DNA of 5,114 bases from Solirubrobacterales bacterium. GTDB lineage: Bacteria; Actinomycetota; Thermoleophilia; Solirubrobacterales; Solirubrobacteraceae. Positions within the stretch are counted from its first letter, which is position 1. Each line of letters opens with the position of its first letter. The notes beneath the pieces are model-generated. The model saw nothing but the letters and a program-made list of their open reading frames with translations, ran no database searches and had not been told where the DNA came from. Where the stretch lies: NCBI GenBank assembly GCA_009781575.1, contig WQXW01000164.1, positions 1 to 5,114 of the forward strand, written 5' to 3'. Shown one piece after another: positions 1-5,114 of this stretch. The position numbers and the translations under genes were made by a program.

Positions 1-77
1 CGCCGCGTGCTCATCCACGACCGCCGCGTGCTCATCCACGACCGCCGCGTGCTCATCCACGACCGCCGCTCGCTCAT
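1..77 (-). CDS. Start of an unidentified downstream gene with heptapeptide repeats (cut by window)
   Basis: An ATG at 77-75 overlaps the dehydrogenase stop as ATGA and has GAGGGGG (94-88) 10 nt upstream, the same coupling style as the preceding junction. The frame stays open to the window edge and reads MSERRSW followed by MSTRRSW, MSTRRSW and MSTRR. Every repeat supplies another in-frame ATG (56, 35, 14), so the true start could be any of these or lie beyond the edge. The visible part is too short and repetitive to identify a family. A second minus frame is also open here (VVDEHAA repeated), which weakens the case. The call rests on the ATGA overlap and the ribosome binding site. Confidence 0.45.
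   Translation of the reverse strand, partial: MSERRSWMSTRRSWMSTRRSWMSTR
1..77. repeat. 21-bp tandem repeat, three perfect copies plus a diverged fourth
   Basis: The 21-bp unit beginning CGCCGCGTGCTCATCC and ending ACGAC occupies 1-21, 22-42 and 43-63 with no mismatches. Positions 64-77 are a partial fourth copy (CGCCGCTCGCTCAT) with two substitutions that merges into the dehydrogenase stop. The array may continue past the left edge. There are no spacers between units. Twenty-one bases is seven codons, so copy-number change would keep frame in any overlapping gene. Confidence 0.95.
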
Positions 78-1396
78 ACGAGCAGGGCCCCCTCGAACAC
101 GCCGACCGCCCGCAGATCCCGGTACCAGCGCTCGACCGGGTGGTCCTTGATGTAGCCGTGCCCGCCCAGCAGCTGCACGCCCTGCGAGCCGATCGTGGCG
201 CCCCGCTCGGCGCAGAGCGCGCGCGCCAGCGCGATCTCGCGCGTGGCGTCCATGCCCATGTCCAGACGCGAGGCCGCGCGCAGCGTCGCCAGGCGCATGC
301 CCTCCAGCTCGATCGCGATGTCCGACACCGTGAACGCCACCGCCTGGCGGTGGCTGATCGGCTCGCCGAACGCCACACGCTCGTTGACGTAGGGGATCAC
401 GTGGTCCAGCACCGCGCGCGCGGTGCCGAGCGCGAGCGCGCACCACGCAAGGCGCGCGCGCCGCACGCAGTCGTGGAAGATCGCCGGGTCGCCGTCGCCC
501 AGCAGCGCGTGCGCGGGCAGCGCGACCCCCTCGAAGCGCACATCGCCGGTGGCGGCCGCGCGCACGCCCATCGCGGGCGCCGGCCGCGCGAGCACGCGCT
601 CCTGCTGGCGCGGCTCCACGAGGAAGAGCGCCGGCCCGTGCCCCTCCAGGCGCGCGCCCACCAGCAACAGCTCCGCCGTCTCGGCGCGCGGCACCAGCGA
701 CTTGACCCCGTCCAGCACGAACCCCCCGCCGGCGCGGCGCGCGATGGTCGCGGGCGCCAGTGGGTCGAACAGCGCGCGCGGCTCCTGGAGCGCCAGCGCC
801 GCGGCCGCCGGCACATCCTCGCCCACGAGCGCCGGCAGATAGGTCCGCTGCTGCTCGCCGTCGCCCCACAGCGCCAGCGCCGCGGCCGCGCCGGCGGGGG
901 CCTGCAGCGCCAGCGCCAGCCCCATGTCGCCGTGGGCCAGCGCCTCTCCGGCGAGCACCGCGGTCACGCTCGAGCGCTCGCCCACCGCGCCGCCGAGCTC
1001 CTCCGGCACGCCCAGCATCGTGAGCCCCAGCTCGCCGCCCTGCGCGAGGATCTCCTGCGGCGGCGCACACGCCTCGTCGGCGCCCGGCGCCGCCGGGCGC
1101 AGCTTCTCGGCGGCGAACTGCTCCAGCGACTCGCGCAACATGCGCTGCTCGTCGGTGGGCTCCAGGTCGAACACCCCGCGCGGGCGCGCGGGTCCGAGAC
1201 GCTTGGCCGGCCCGCCGTTGCGCGAGGGCGTGAACACGCGGCCCGCCACGCCCACCGCGCGGAAGCCGTCGCGCGTGCCGCGGTACAGCAGCCGCTCAGC
1301 CCGCTCGCGCGCGCCCAACCGGTCGAGCGCATTCGACCCCGCGATGCGCCCCAGCGCGCGCAGCCCCAGGCCCATGCTGCGTTCGGCGAGGTTCAC
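74..1396 (-). CDS. Acyl-CoA dehydrogenase family protein (FAD-dependent)
   Basis: This is a flavoprotein expected to oxidise acyl-CoA to trans-2-enoyl-CoA. The GTG at 1396 overlaps the MaoC stop as GTGA and has GAGGGG 11 nt upstream, giving 440 residues; an ATG at 1375 (433 residues) lacks such a site. Residues 1-75 are an N-terminal extension (ALGRIAGSNALDRLG, LLYRGTRDGFRA) before the usual dehydrogenase start FDLEPTDEQRMLRESLEQFA at 76-95. The helical N domain follows to about 195, the beta domain to about 300, and the C-terminal helical domain carries FGEPISHRQAVAFTVSDIAIE at 343-363 and LLGGHGYIKDHPVERWYRDLRAV at 409-431. The catalytic Glu is most likely Glu435 in VFEGALLV. Two oddities: the usual TEPxAGSD flavin-contact motif is degraded to QEPRALFDP (204-211), and the chain stops five residues after Glu435 where typical members continue for about 15-20. 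Its family is clear; substrate and full activity are not. Confidence 0.88.
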   Translation of the reverse strand: MNLAERSMGLGLRALGRIAGSNALDRLGARERAERLLYRGTRDGFRAVGVAGRVFTPSRNGGPAKRLGPARPRGVFDLEPTDEQRMLRESLEQFAAEKLRPAAPGADEACAPPQEILAQGGELGLTMLGVPEELGGAVGERSSVTAVLAGEALAHGDMGLALALQAPAGAAAALALWGDGEQQRTYLPALVGEDVPAAAALALQEPRALFDPLAPATIARRAGGGFVLDGVKSLVPRAETAELLLVGARLEGHGPALFLVEPRQQERVLARPAPAMGVRAAATGDVRFEGVALPAHALLGDGDPAIFHDCVRRARLAWCALALGTARAVLDHVIPYVNERVAFGEPISHRQAVAFTVSDIAIELEGMRLATLRAASRLDMGMDATREIALARALCAERGATIGSQGVQLLGGHGYIKDHPVERWYRDLRAVGVFEGALLV

Positions 1397-2397
1397 GTCC
1401 GCACCGTCCCCTCGAGGTGGACCGCGCGCACGGGGGTGCCGTCGCCGGCGCGCACCTCGAACATGGTGCCGCCGCCGTCCTGAGGCGCGGCCGCGAACGC
1501 CACGCGCGAGGGCAAAAGGATCGGGCGGCGGAACTCGACCGCCACCGTGTACGCGTCCCCCAGCTCGCCCTCCAACGCGGCCACACAGGCCGCCTTGGTC
1601 CACATGCCGTGCGCGATCGCGCGAGGAAAGCCGAAGAGCCGCGCGGTGTAGGGATGGAGATGGATGGGGTTGCGATCGCCCGACACCGCGCCATAGCGGC
1701 GTCCGAGGTCGTCGTCGAGCTGCCACCGCGCGCGCTCCGGCAGCTCGGGCAGCGCCGGCGGCTCCGGCAGCGCCGGCGGCTCCGGTGCCCGGCCCGCCGC
1801 CTCGCCGCCTCGCCCGCCTCGCCCGCCCGTCTGACCGCCCGTCGCGCTCGCGCTCGCGCTCGCGCCCGCGCTGGAGCCCTCGAACGCGCGCCCGGCGCCC
1901 GCGCCCGCGCCGCGGCGGAGCATCGTGGAGCGCTCCTCCCACACGAGCTCCTCGCCCACGCGCGCCTCGCTGGAGATAGTGAAGGCGCGGCCGCGTGGAT
2001 GCGGTTGCAACGGCGTGGCGTGCACGCGCAGGGCGCAGCGCTCGTCCACGCCGAGCGGCCGGCGGACCGTGATCTCGTTGGCGATGTGCACGAGCCCCAC
2101 CGGGGCCACCGGGAAGCGGCCGTCGCCCATGAGCGCCATGTGCAGGGGGAAGGCGAGGATGTGGAGGAAGGTGGGGGGCAGGGTGGGGCCGGGCGAGAAG
2201 CGGCAGACGCTCTCATAGGCGGCCAGTTGCGCGCGATCGGGTAGCACGGGCTCGAGGCGCAGCTCGAGCTCGGGCACATCGCCGCCGCCGCCGGCCACGA
2301 ACGGCAGGCGCGGGGCGAGCGGCACCAGGGGCAGTGCCGCGCGCGCGTACAGCTCCAGCGTGCTGGGCGGGCGCTGGAGTGTGCGCACGGCGGTCAA
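1393..2397 (-). CDS. htdX: MaoC-family (R)-specific enoyl-CoA hydratase, HtdX-like double hotdog
   Basis: This enzyme reversibly hydrates trans-2-enoyl thioesters to (R)-3-hydroxyacyl thioesters. The 334-residue protein has a degenerate N-terminal hotdog domain (about 40-160, with GLVHIANEITVRRPL at 101-115) and a C-terminal MaoC hotdog (about 224-334). The hydratase-2 signature is at 235-256: YGAVSGDRNPIH gives Asp241, Asn243 and His246, followed by LFGFPRAIAHGMW. From memory Mtb HtdX (about 280 residues) shares these motifs and the same architecture; the extra length is mainly a low-complexity linker at 162-222. The frame is bounded upstream by a stop at 2412-2410, so the only plausible starts are TTG at 2397, one base after the reductase stop, or GTG at 2388; no ATG is nearby and no strong ribosome binding site is visible. 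The weak start suggests dependence on translation of the reductase gene. The stop overlaps the next start as GTGA. Confidence 0.9.
   Translation of the reverse strand: MTAVRTLQRPPSTLELYARAALPLVPLAPRLPFVAGGGGDVPELELRLEPVLPDRAQLAAYESVCRFSPGPTLPPTFLHILAFPLHMALMGDGRFPVAPVGLVHIANEITVRRPLGVDERCALRVHATPLQPHPRGRAFTISSEARVGEELVWEERSTMLRRGAGAGAGRAFEGSSAGASASASATGGQTGGRGGRGGEAAGRAPEPPALPEPPALPELPERARWQLDDDLGRRYGAVSGDRNPIHLHPYTARLFGFPRAIAHGMWTKAACVAALEGELGDAYTVAVEFRRPILLPSRVAFAAAPQDGGGTMFEVRAGDGTPVRAVHLEGTVRT
1408..1413 (-). promoter_or_regulatory. Likely ribosome binding site of the acyl-CoA dehydrogenase
   Basis: GAGGGG on the minus strand, inside the end of the MaoC gene, is 11 nt before the GTG at 1396. 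Spacing is a little long, but together with the GTGA overlap it favours this GTG over the ATG at 1375, which has no purine-rich site upstream. Confidence 0.45.
1732..1914 (-). repeat. Low-complexity, repeat-rich linker inside the MaoC gene
   Basis: Residues 162-222 of the hydratase are built from Gly, Ala, Ser and then Pro/Glu/Leu. Distinct blocks are visible: alternating GA near 163-169, SASASA encoded by four TCGCGC hexamers (plus strand 1842-1865), RGGRGG, and a proline block PEPPALPEPPALPELPE. The DNA is a patchwork of short tandem units while the flanking hotdog domains are intact and in frame. This points to expansion of an interdomain linker by slippage under selection only to keep frame. 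Confidence 0.8.
1748..1783. repeat. 18-bp perfect tandem repeat (two copies)
   Basis: GGCAGCGCCGGCGGCTCC occurs at 1748-1765 and again at 1766-1783 on the plus strand without mismatch; a partial, diverged copy precedes it. On the coding (minus) strand it yields the repeated PEPPAL unit of the hydratase linker. Eighteen bases keeps the reading frame, so copy number could vary harmlessly. Confidence 0.85.
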
Positions 2398-2398
2398 A

Positions 2399-3823
2399 TC
2401 AGGCGCCGATCAGGCTCTGGCCGCAGACGCGCACCACGTTGCCGTTGATCCCGGCGGAGGCGGGGCAGGCGAGCCAGGCGACCGTCTCGGCGACGTCCAC
2501 CGGCAGGCCGCCCTGCGCGAGCGAGCTCATGCGCCGCCCCGCTTCGCGGATCGGGAGCGGCATCGCGGCTGTCATGCGGGTCTCGATGAACCCCGGCGCG
2601 ACCGCGTTGATCGTGGCGCGCTCCAGCAGCGGCGCGTACGCTTCGACCAGCCCGATCACGCCGGCCTTGGAGGTCGCGTAGTTGGTCTGGCCGGCGTTGC
2701 CGGCGATGCCGTTCATGGACGACACGCACACGATCCGGCCGCCGCCGCGCAGCAGATCGCGGCCCACGAGCGCCTCGTCGATCCGCTCGATGGAGGTGAG
2801 GTTGACCGCGATCACGCTGTTGAAGCGCTCCTCGTCCATGCGGCCCAGCGTCCTGTCGCGCGTGATGCCGGCGTTGTGGACCACGACGTCCACGCCGCCG
2901 TGCTCGGCGGAGAGGTGCTCGGCGATCTGCGCCGGCGCGTCGGGCTCGGTGATGTCGGCGGTGAGCGAGGAGCCGCCGACCCGGTCGGTCACCGCGCGCA
3001 GCTCGTCGGCCAGCGCGGGCACGTCCACGCCGACCACGTGCGCGCCGTCGCGCGCCAGCGTGGCGGCGATCGAGGCGCCGATCCCGCGCGAGGCGCCGGT
3101 CACGAGCGCGACCTGGTCCGCCAGCGGGCGCTCCCAGTCGATCGCGGGCGGCTCGCCGGCGCCGCCCACGCGGATCACCTGCCCGGAGACGTAGGCCGAG
3201 CGGGGCGAGAGCAGAAAGCGCAGCGTCGAGGCCAGCCGGTCCTCGGCGCCCGGCGAGACGTACACGAGCTGGGCCGTGGCCCCCCGGCGCACCTCCTTGC
3301 CGACCGAGCGCACGAAGCCCTCCAGCGCGCGCTGCGCGATCCGCTCCGCGGGCGTGGCGCACTGCTGGGGCGGCGTGCCCAGCACCACCACGCGCCCACA
3401 GAGCTCGATCTGGCGGATGGTGGGCGCGAAGAAGGCGCGCAGCTCGCCCAGCTGCTCACTCGCGGCGATCGCGGTGGCGTCGAAGATCAGCGCCTTGTAG
3501 CGCTGGTTGGCGGCCGCCTGGGGCGTCCACGGCGCGGCGTCGAGTCCGGCGTCGGCGGCCTCCGCGCGCAGCGGGCTGGACACCTCGGCGTGGATCTCGG
3601 CCAGCACCCGCGCCGCCGCGCGCGCCAGTCGCCCGCCGCCGCCGGGCGTGGCGCCGGGGGCGGCGCCGGGATCTGCGCCGGGCGCGGCGCTGAGCAGCGC
3701 CCGCCCGCTCAGCACCGGCTCGCCGGGCACGTGGCGCTCGAGCGGCACCGGCGCGGGCAGCGGCGTGTTGCGCGCCACCACGCGGCCGACGGGGGTGTTG
3801 ATCAGCTGCGTGTACCGGTCCAT
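2399..3823 (-). CDS. fabG4: High-molecular-weight 3-oxoacyl-ACP/CoA reductase (FabG4-like SDR)
   Basis: This is an NAD(P)H-dependent reductase interconverting 3-oxoacyl and (R)-3-hydroxyacyl thioesters; mycobacterial FabG4 is reported to prefer NADH and to accept CoA substrates. The 474-residue protein has two parts. Residues about 1-225 form a degenerate, flavodoxin-like nucleotide-binding fold typical of this subclass (RVVVLGT at 144-150, ERIAQRALEGFVRSVGKEVRRGA at 160-182). Residues about 232-474 are a complete short-chain dehydrogenase: TGASRGIG 242-249, HNAGITRD 316-323, Asn341, Ser369, Tyr382 and Lys386 (YATSK), PGFIETRMTAAMP 410-422, and the FabG4-style tail NVVRVCGQSLIGA. Mtb FabG4 is about 454 residues; the excess here is partly an Ala/Pro/Gly segment near 45-65. 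The ATG is set by GGAGG 6 nt upstream. The stop lies 1 nt before the MaoC start, so the two are probably co-translated. The hydroxyl-forming or oxidising direction in vivo is unknown. Confidence 0.93.
   Translation of the reverse strand: MDRYTQLINTPVGRVVARNTPLPAPVPLERHVPGEPVLSGRALLSAAPGADPGAAPGATPGGGGRLARAAARVLAEIHAEVSSPLRAEAADAGLDAAPWTPQAAANQRYKALIFDATAIAASEQLGELRAFFAPTIRQIELCGRVVVLGTPPQQCATPAERIAQRALEGFVRSVGKEVRRGATAQLVYVSPGAEDRLASTLRFLLSPRSAYVSGQVIRVGGAGEPPAIDWERPLADQVALVTGASRGIGASIAATLARDGAHVVGVDVPALADELRAVTDRVGGSSLTADITEPDAPAQIAEHLSAEHGGVDVVVHNAGITRDRTLGRMDEERFNSVIAVNLTSIERIDEALVGRDLLRGGGRIVCVSSMNGIAGNAGQTNYATSKAGVIGLVEAYAPLLERATINAVAPGFIETRMTAAMPLPIREAGRRMSSLAQGGLPVDVAETVAWLACPASAGINGNVVRVCGQSLIGA
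3641..3682 (-). repeat. 12-bp tandem repeats encoding a PGA-rich linker in the reductase
   Basis: Three in-frame 12-nt units, each starting CCCGGCGC, plus a partial fourth, encode PGAD PGAA PGAT PG at residues 48-61 of the reductase and run into a GGGG tract. The segment joins the N-terminal tail to the flavodoxin-like fold and looks like a slippage-derived flexible insertion. Nothing like it comes to mind in the mycobacterial homologue. Confidence 0.7.
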
Positions 3824-3824
3824 C

Positions 3825-3848
3825 TCACGCCTCCACGATCGCCGTCAT
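3825..3848 (-). CDS. Seven-codon mini-ORF (MTAIVEA) in the thiolase-reductase junction
   Basis: An ATG at 3848-3846 overlaps the thiolase TGA stop as ATGA and opens a frame reading MTAIVEA that ends with TGA at 3827-3825, one base before the reductase ATG at 3823. The peptide mirrors the thiolase C-terminus (AILEA). The GGAGG ribosome binding site of the next gene lies inside it. If ribosomes re-initiate here they would be delivered directly to the reductase start, so it could act as a coupling device. It may equally be a chance product of a short local duplication; there is no evidence that it is translated. Confidence 0.3.
   Translation of the reverse strand: MTAIVEA
3830..3834 (-). promoter_or_regulatory. 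Ribosome binding site of the FabG4-like reductase
   Basis: GGAGG on the minus strand lies 6 nt before the ATG at 3823. It is the clearest Shine-Dalgarno sequence in the window and fixes the reductase start. It sits in the second copy of the 19-bp repeat; the first copy has CGAGG at the matching place. Confidence 0.8.
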
Positions 3849-5114
3849 GCCTCGAGGATCGCCACCACGCCCTGCCCGCCGGCGGCGCAGACGCTGATCA
3901 GCCCGCGCCCTCCCCCGCGCTCGTGCAGGGCCTTGGCCAGCGCGGCGAGGATGCGCCCGCCGGTGGCGGCGAACGGGTGGCCGGCGGCGAGCGAGCCGCC
4001 GTTGACGTTGAGCTTGTCGGGGTCGATCGCGCCGAGGGGCCGCTCGAGCCCGAGGCGCTGGCTGCAGAACGCGGGATCCTGCCACGCGGCGAGCGTGGTG
4101 AGCACCTGCGAGGCGAACGCTTCGTGGATCTCGTAGAGGTCGAAGTCCTGCAGCGCCAGGCCGTGGCGCGCCAGCAGGCGGGGCACGGCATAGGCGGGCG
4201 CCATCAGCAGCCCCTCGCGCCCGCCCACATAATCGACCGCCGCGGTCTCGGCGTCGACGAAGCGCGCGAGCACCGGGAGCTCGTGCTGGGCGGCCCACTC
4301 CTCGCTGGACAGCAGCGCGAGCGCGGCGCCGTCGGAGAGGGGCGTGGAGTTGCCGGCGGTCATCGTGCCCTGCGGCCCGCCGAACACGGGCCGCAGCTTT
4401 GCGAGCTTCTCGACGGTGGAGTCGGGGCGCAGGTTCTGGTCGCGCTCCAGCCCCAGGTGGGCGCTGACGAGGTCGTCCATGAAGCCGCGCTCGTAGGCGG
4501 CGGCGAGGTTCTGGTGGCTGCGCGCGGCCAACTCGTCCTGTGCGGCGCGCGTGATGCCCCACTCGGCGGTGGTCAGCGCCTGGTGCTCACCCATCGAGAG
4601 CCCGGTGCGCGGCTCCTCGTTGCGGGGGATCGCGGGGATCAGGTGTTGAGGGCGCACGCGCAACAGCGTCCTCGCGCGCGCCTGCGCGCTCTTCTGCCGG
4701 TTGAGCTCGAGCAGAATCGCGCGCAGCTCCTCGTTGAGCGCGATGGGCGCGTCGGATGTGGTGTCGACGCCGCCGGCGATCCCCGACTCGATCTGGCCGA
4801 GCGCGATCTTGTTGGCCACCGCCACCGCGGCCTGAATGCCGGTGTCGCAGGCCTGCTGGATGTCGTAGGCGGGCGTGTCGGCGGCGAGGCGGCTGCCCAG
4901 CACGCACTCGCGCGTGAGGTTGAAGTCGCGGCTGTGCTTGAGCACCGCGCCCGCCACGACCTCGCCCACCCGCTCGCCATCCAGCCCGAACCGCCCGACC
5001 AGCCCGTCGAGCGTGGCGGTGAGCATCTCCTGGTTTGACGCGCGCGCGTAGGCGCTGTTGGAGCGCGCGAAGGGGATGCGGTTGCCGCCGAGCACCGCCA
5101 CGGGCCGGGTCTCA
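3845..5114 (-). CDS. fadA2: Acetyl-CoA acetyltransferase / 3-ketoacyl-CoA thiolase, FadA2/FadI-like (5' end cut by window)
   Basis: This enzyme catalyses CoA-dependent cleavage of 3-oxoacyl-CoA to acetyl-CoA plus a shortened acyl-CoA, or the reverse Claisen condensation, in the cytoplasm. Numbering from the GTG at 5101 (418 residues): the nucleophile is Cys85 in QQACDTGIQAA, the catalytic His326 lies in YEIHEAFA, His375 in AAGHPFAATGGR, and Cys405 in CAAGGQG. The order and spacing fit thiolases throughout. From memory the sequence is very like mycobacterial FadA2 (shared RVAVLGGNRIPFARS-type start, SRDFNLTRECVLGS, EPRTGLSMGEH). The frame stays open to the window edge (preceding codons read ETRP), and relatives carry extra residues before VAVLGGNRIPF, so the GTG at 5101 is probably internal and the true start is outside. 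The residue after the nucleophile is Asp where I expect Gly. It is the first visible gene of the operon, 21 nt ahead of the reductase gene. The family is certain; thiolysis versus condensation is not decidable from sequence. Confidence 0.93.
   Translation of the reverse strand, partial: ETRPVAVLGGNRIPFARSNSAYARASNQEMLTATLDGLVGRFGLDGERVGEVVAGAVLKHSRDFNLTRECVLGSRLAADTPAYDIQQACDTGIQAAVAVANKIALGQIESGIAGGVDTTSDAPIALNEELRAILLELNRQKSAQARARTLLRVRPQHLIPAIPRNEEPRTGLSMGEHQALTTAEWGITRAAQDELAARSHQNLAAAYERGFMDDLVSAHLGLERDQNLRPDSTVEKLAKLRPVFGGPQGTMTAGNSTPLSDGAALALLSSEEWAAQHELPVLARFVDAETAAVDYVGGREGLLMAPAYAVPRLLARHGLALQDFDLYEIHEAFASQVLTTLAAWQDPAFCSQRLGLERPLGAIDPDKLNVNGGSLAAGHPFAATGGRILAALAKALHERGGGRGLISVCAAGGQGVVAILEA

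Larger units (their letters stand above)
3825..3863 (-). repeat. 19-bp imperfect direct repeat spanning the thiolase 3' end
   Basis: On the minus strand, GGCGATCCTCGAGGCATGA (3863-3845), the last codons and stop of the thiolase, is followed after one base by GGCGATCGTGGAGGCGTGA (3843-3825). They match at 16 of 19 positions with a period of 20 nt. Both copies end in TGA and encode AI(L/V)EA before the stop, although the 20-nt shift puts the second copy in a different frame. This looks like a small duplication of the gene's 3' end that now forms the intergenic spacer. Confidence 0.7.

Noticed and set aside
1..77. CRISPR array
   Set aside because: The 21-bp units are directly adjacent with no spacers and no cas genes are present; it is a plain tandem repeat.
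74..110. A transcription terminator after the dehydrogenase
   Set aside because: No hairpin followed by a T-run on the minus strand is visible, and the ATGA overlap argues that transcription continues.
1..150. Plus-strand coding tail made of RRVLIHD repeats, ending at 148-150
   Set aside because: The frame is open, but it would overlap the end of the dehydrogenase gene by about 75 nt and lacks any start or motif in view. The minus-strand start with its ATGA overlap and ribosome binding site fits better.
1397..1942. Upstream extension of the dehydrogenase frame to a start at 1942
   Set aside because: The added 182 residues are Arg/Gly-rich shadow of the MaoC gene in another frame. The GTG overlapping the MaoC stop is a far better start.
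140..1979. Long plus-strand open frames opposite the dehydrogenase and hydratase
   Set aside because: They are Arg/Ala/Pro-rich with no motifs, and lie antisense to well-supported genes. They are explained by base composition.
2360..5038. An 892-codon open frame on the plus strand opposite three genes
   Set aside because: It is an antisense shadow of GC-rich codon bias. Its translation is a low-complexity mix of Arg, Gly, Ala, Val, His and Asp with no recognisable domain, while the minus strand carries complete, motif-rich enzymes over the same bases.

Overview
This is very GC-rich DNA (well over 70% by eye) in which all real coding capacity lies on the minus strand. Four tightly packed genes read from the right edge to the left: a thiolase (cut by the right edge), a high-molecular-weight FabG4-type reductase, a MaoC/HtdX-type enoyl-CoA hydratase, and an acyl-CoA dehydrogenase. 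A fifth gene may begin at the left edge inside a 21-bp tandem repeat. The first three proteins resemble, from memory, Mycobacterium tuberculosis FadA2 (Rv0243), FabG4 (Rv0242c) and HtdX (Rv0241c). Together with base composition this suggests a high-GC actinomycete, possibly a Thermoleophilia/Solirubrobacterales member; that placement is a guess from style and not proven.

Layout: thiolase from beyond 5114 to 3845; a 21-nt junction (3824-3844) carrying a 7-codon mini-ORF and a clear GGAGG ribosome binding site; fabG4-like gene 3823-2399; a 1-nt gap; MaoC gene 2397-1393 with a TTG start; a GTGA stop/start overlap; acyl-CoA dehydrogenase 1396-74; an ATGA stop/start overlap into the repeat-bearing left edge (77-1). 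There is no non-coding stretch above 21 nt between the four main genes, so they look like one translationally coupled operon whose promoter lies to the right of the window. No RNA genes, insertion sequences, CRISPR arrays or terminators were seen.

Taken together, the genes encode the four chemical steps of a beta-oxidation cycle: acyl-CoA to 2-enoyl-CoA (acyl-CoA dehydrogenase), enoyl-CoA to 3-hydroxyacyl-CoA (MaoC), 3-hydroxyacyl to 3-oxoacyl (FabG4), and thiolysis (thiolase). The hydration and oxidation steps come from MaoC and FabG families, which normally use the (R)-3-hydroxyacyl stereoisomer, instead of a FadB-type (S)-specific enzyme. The cycle could run towards degradation, or in reverse as CoA-dependent elongation.

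The unusual points are mostly fine structure: a start-codon-bearing 21-bp tandem repeat at the next gene's start, a 19-bp imperfect duplication of the thiolase 3' end that makes a mini-ORF carrying the fabG ribosome binding site, low-complexity insertions in the linkers of two enzymes, an Asp directly after the thiolase nucleophile, and an acyl-CoA dehydrogenase that ends five residues after its catalytic Glu.
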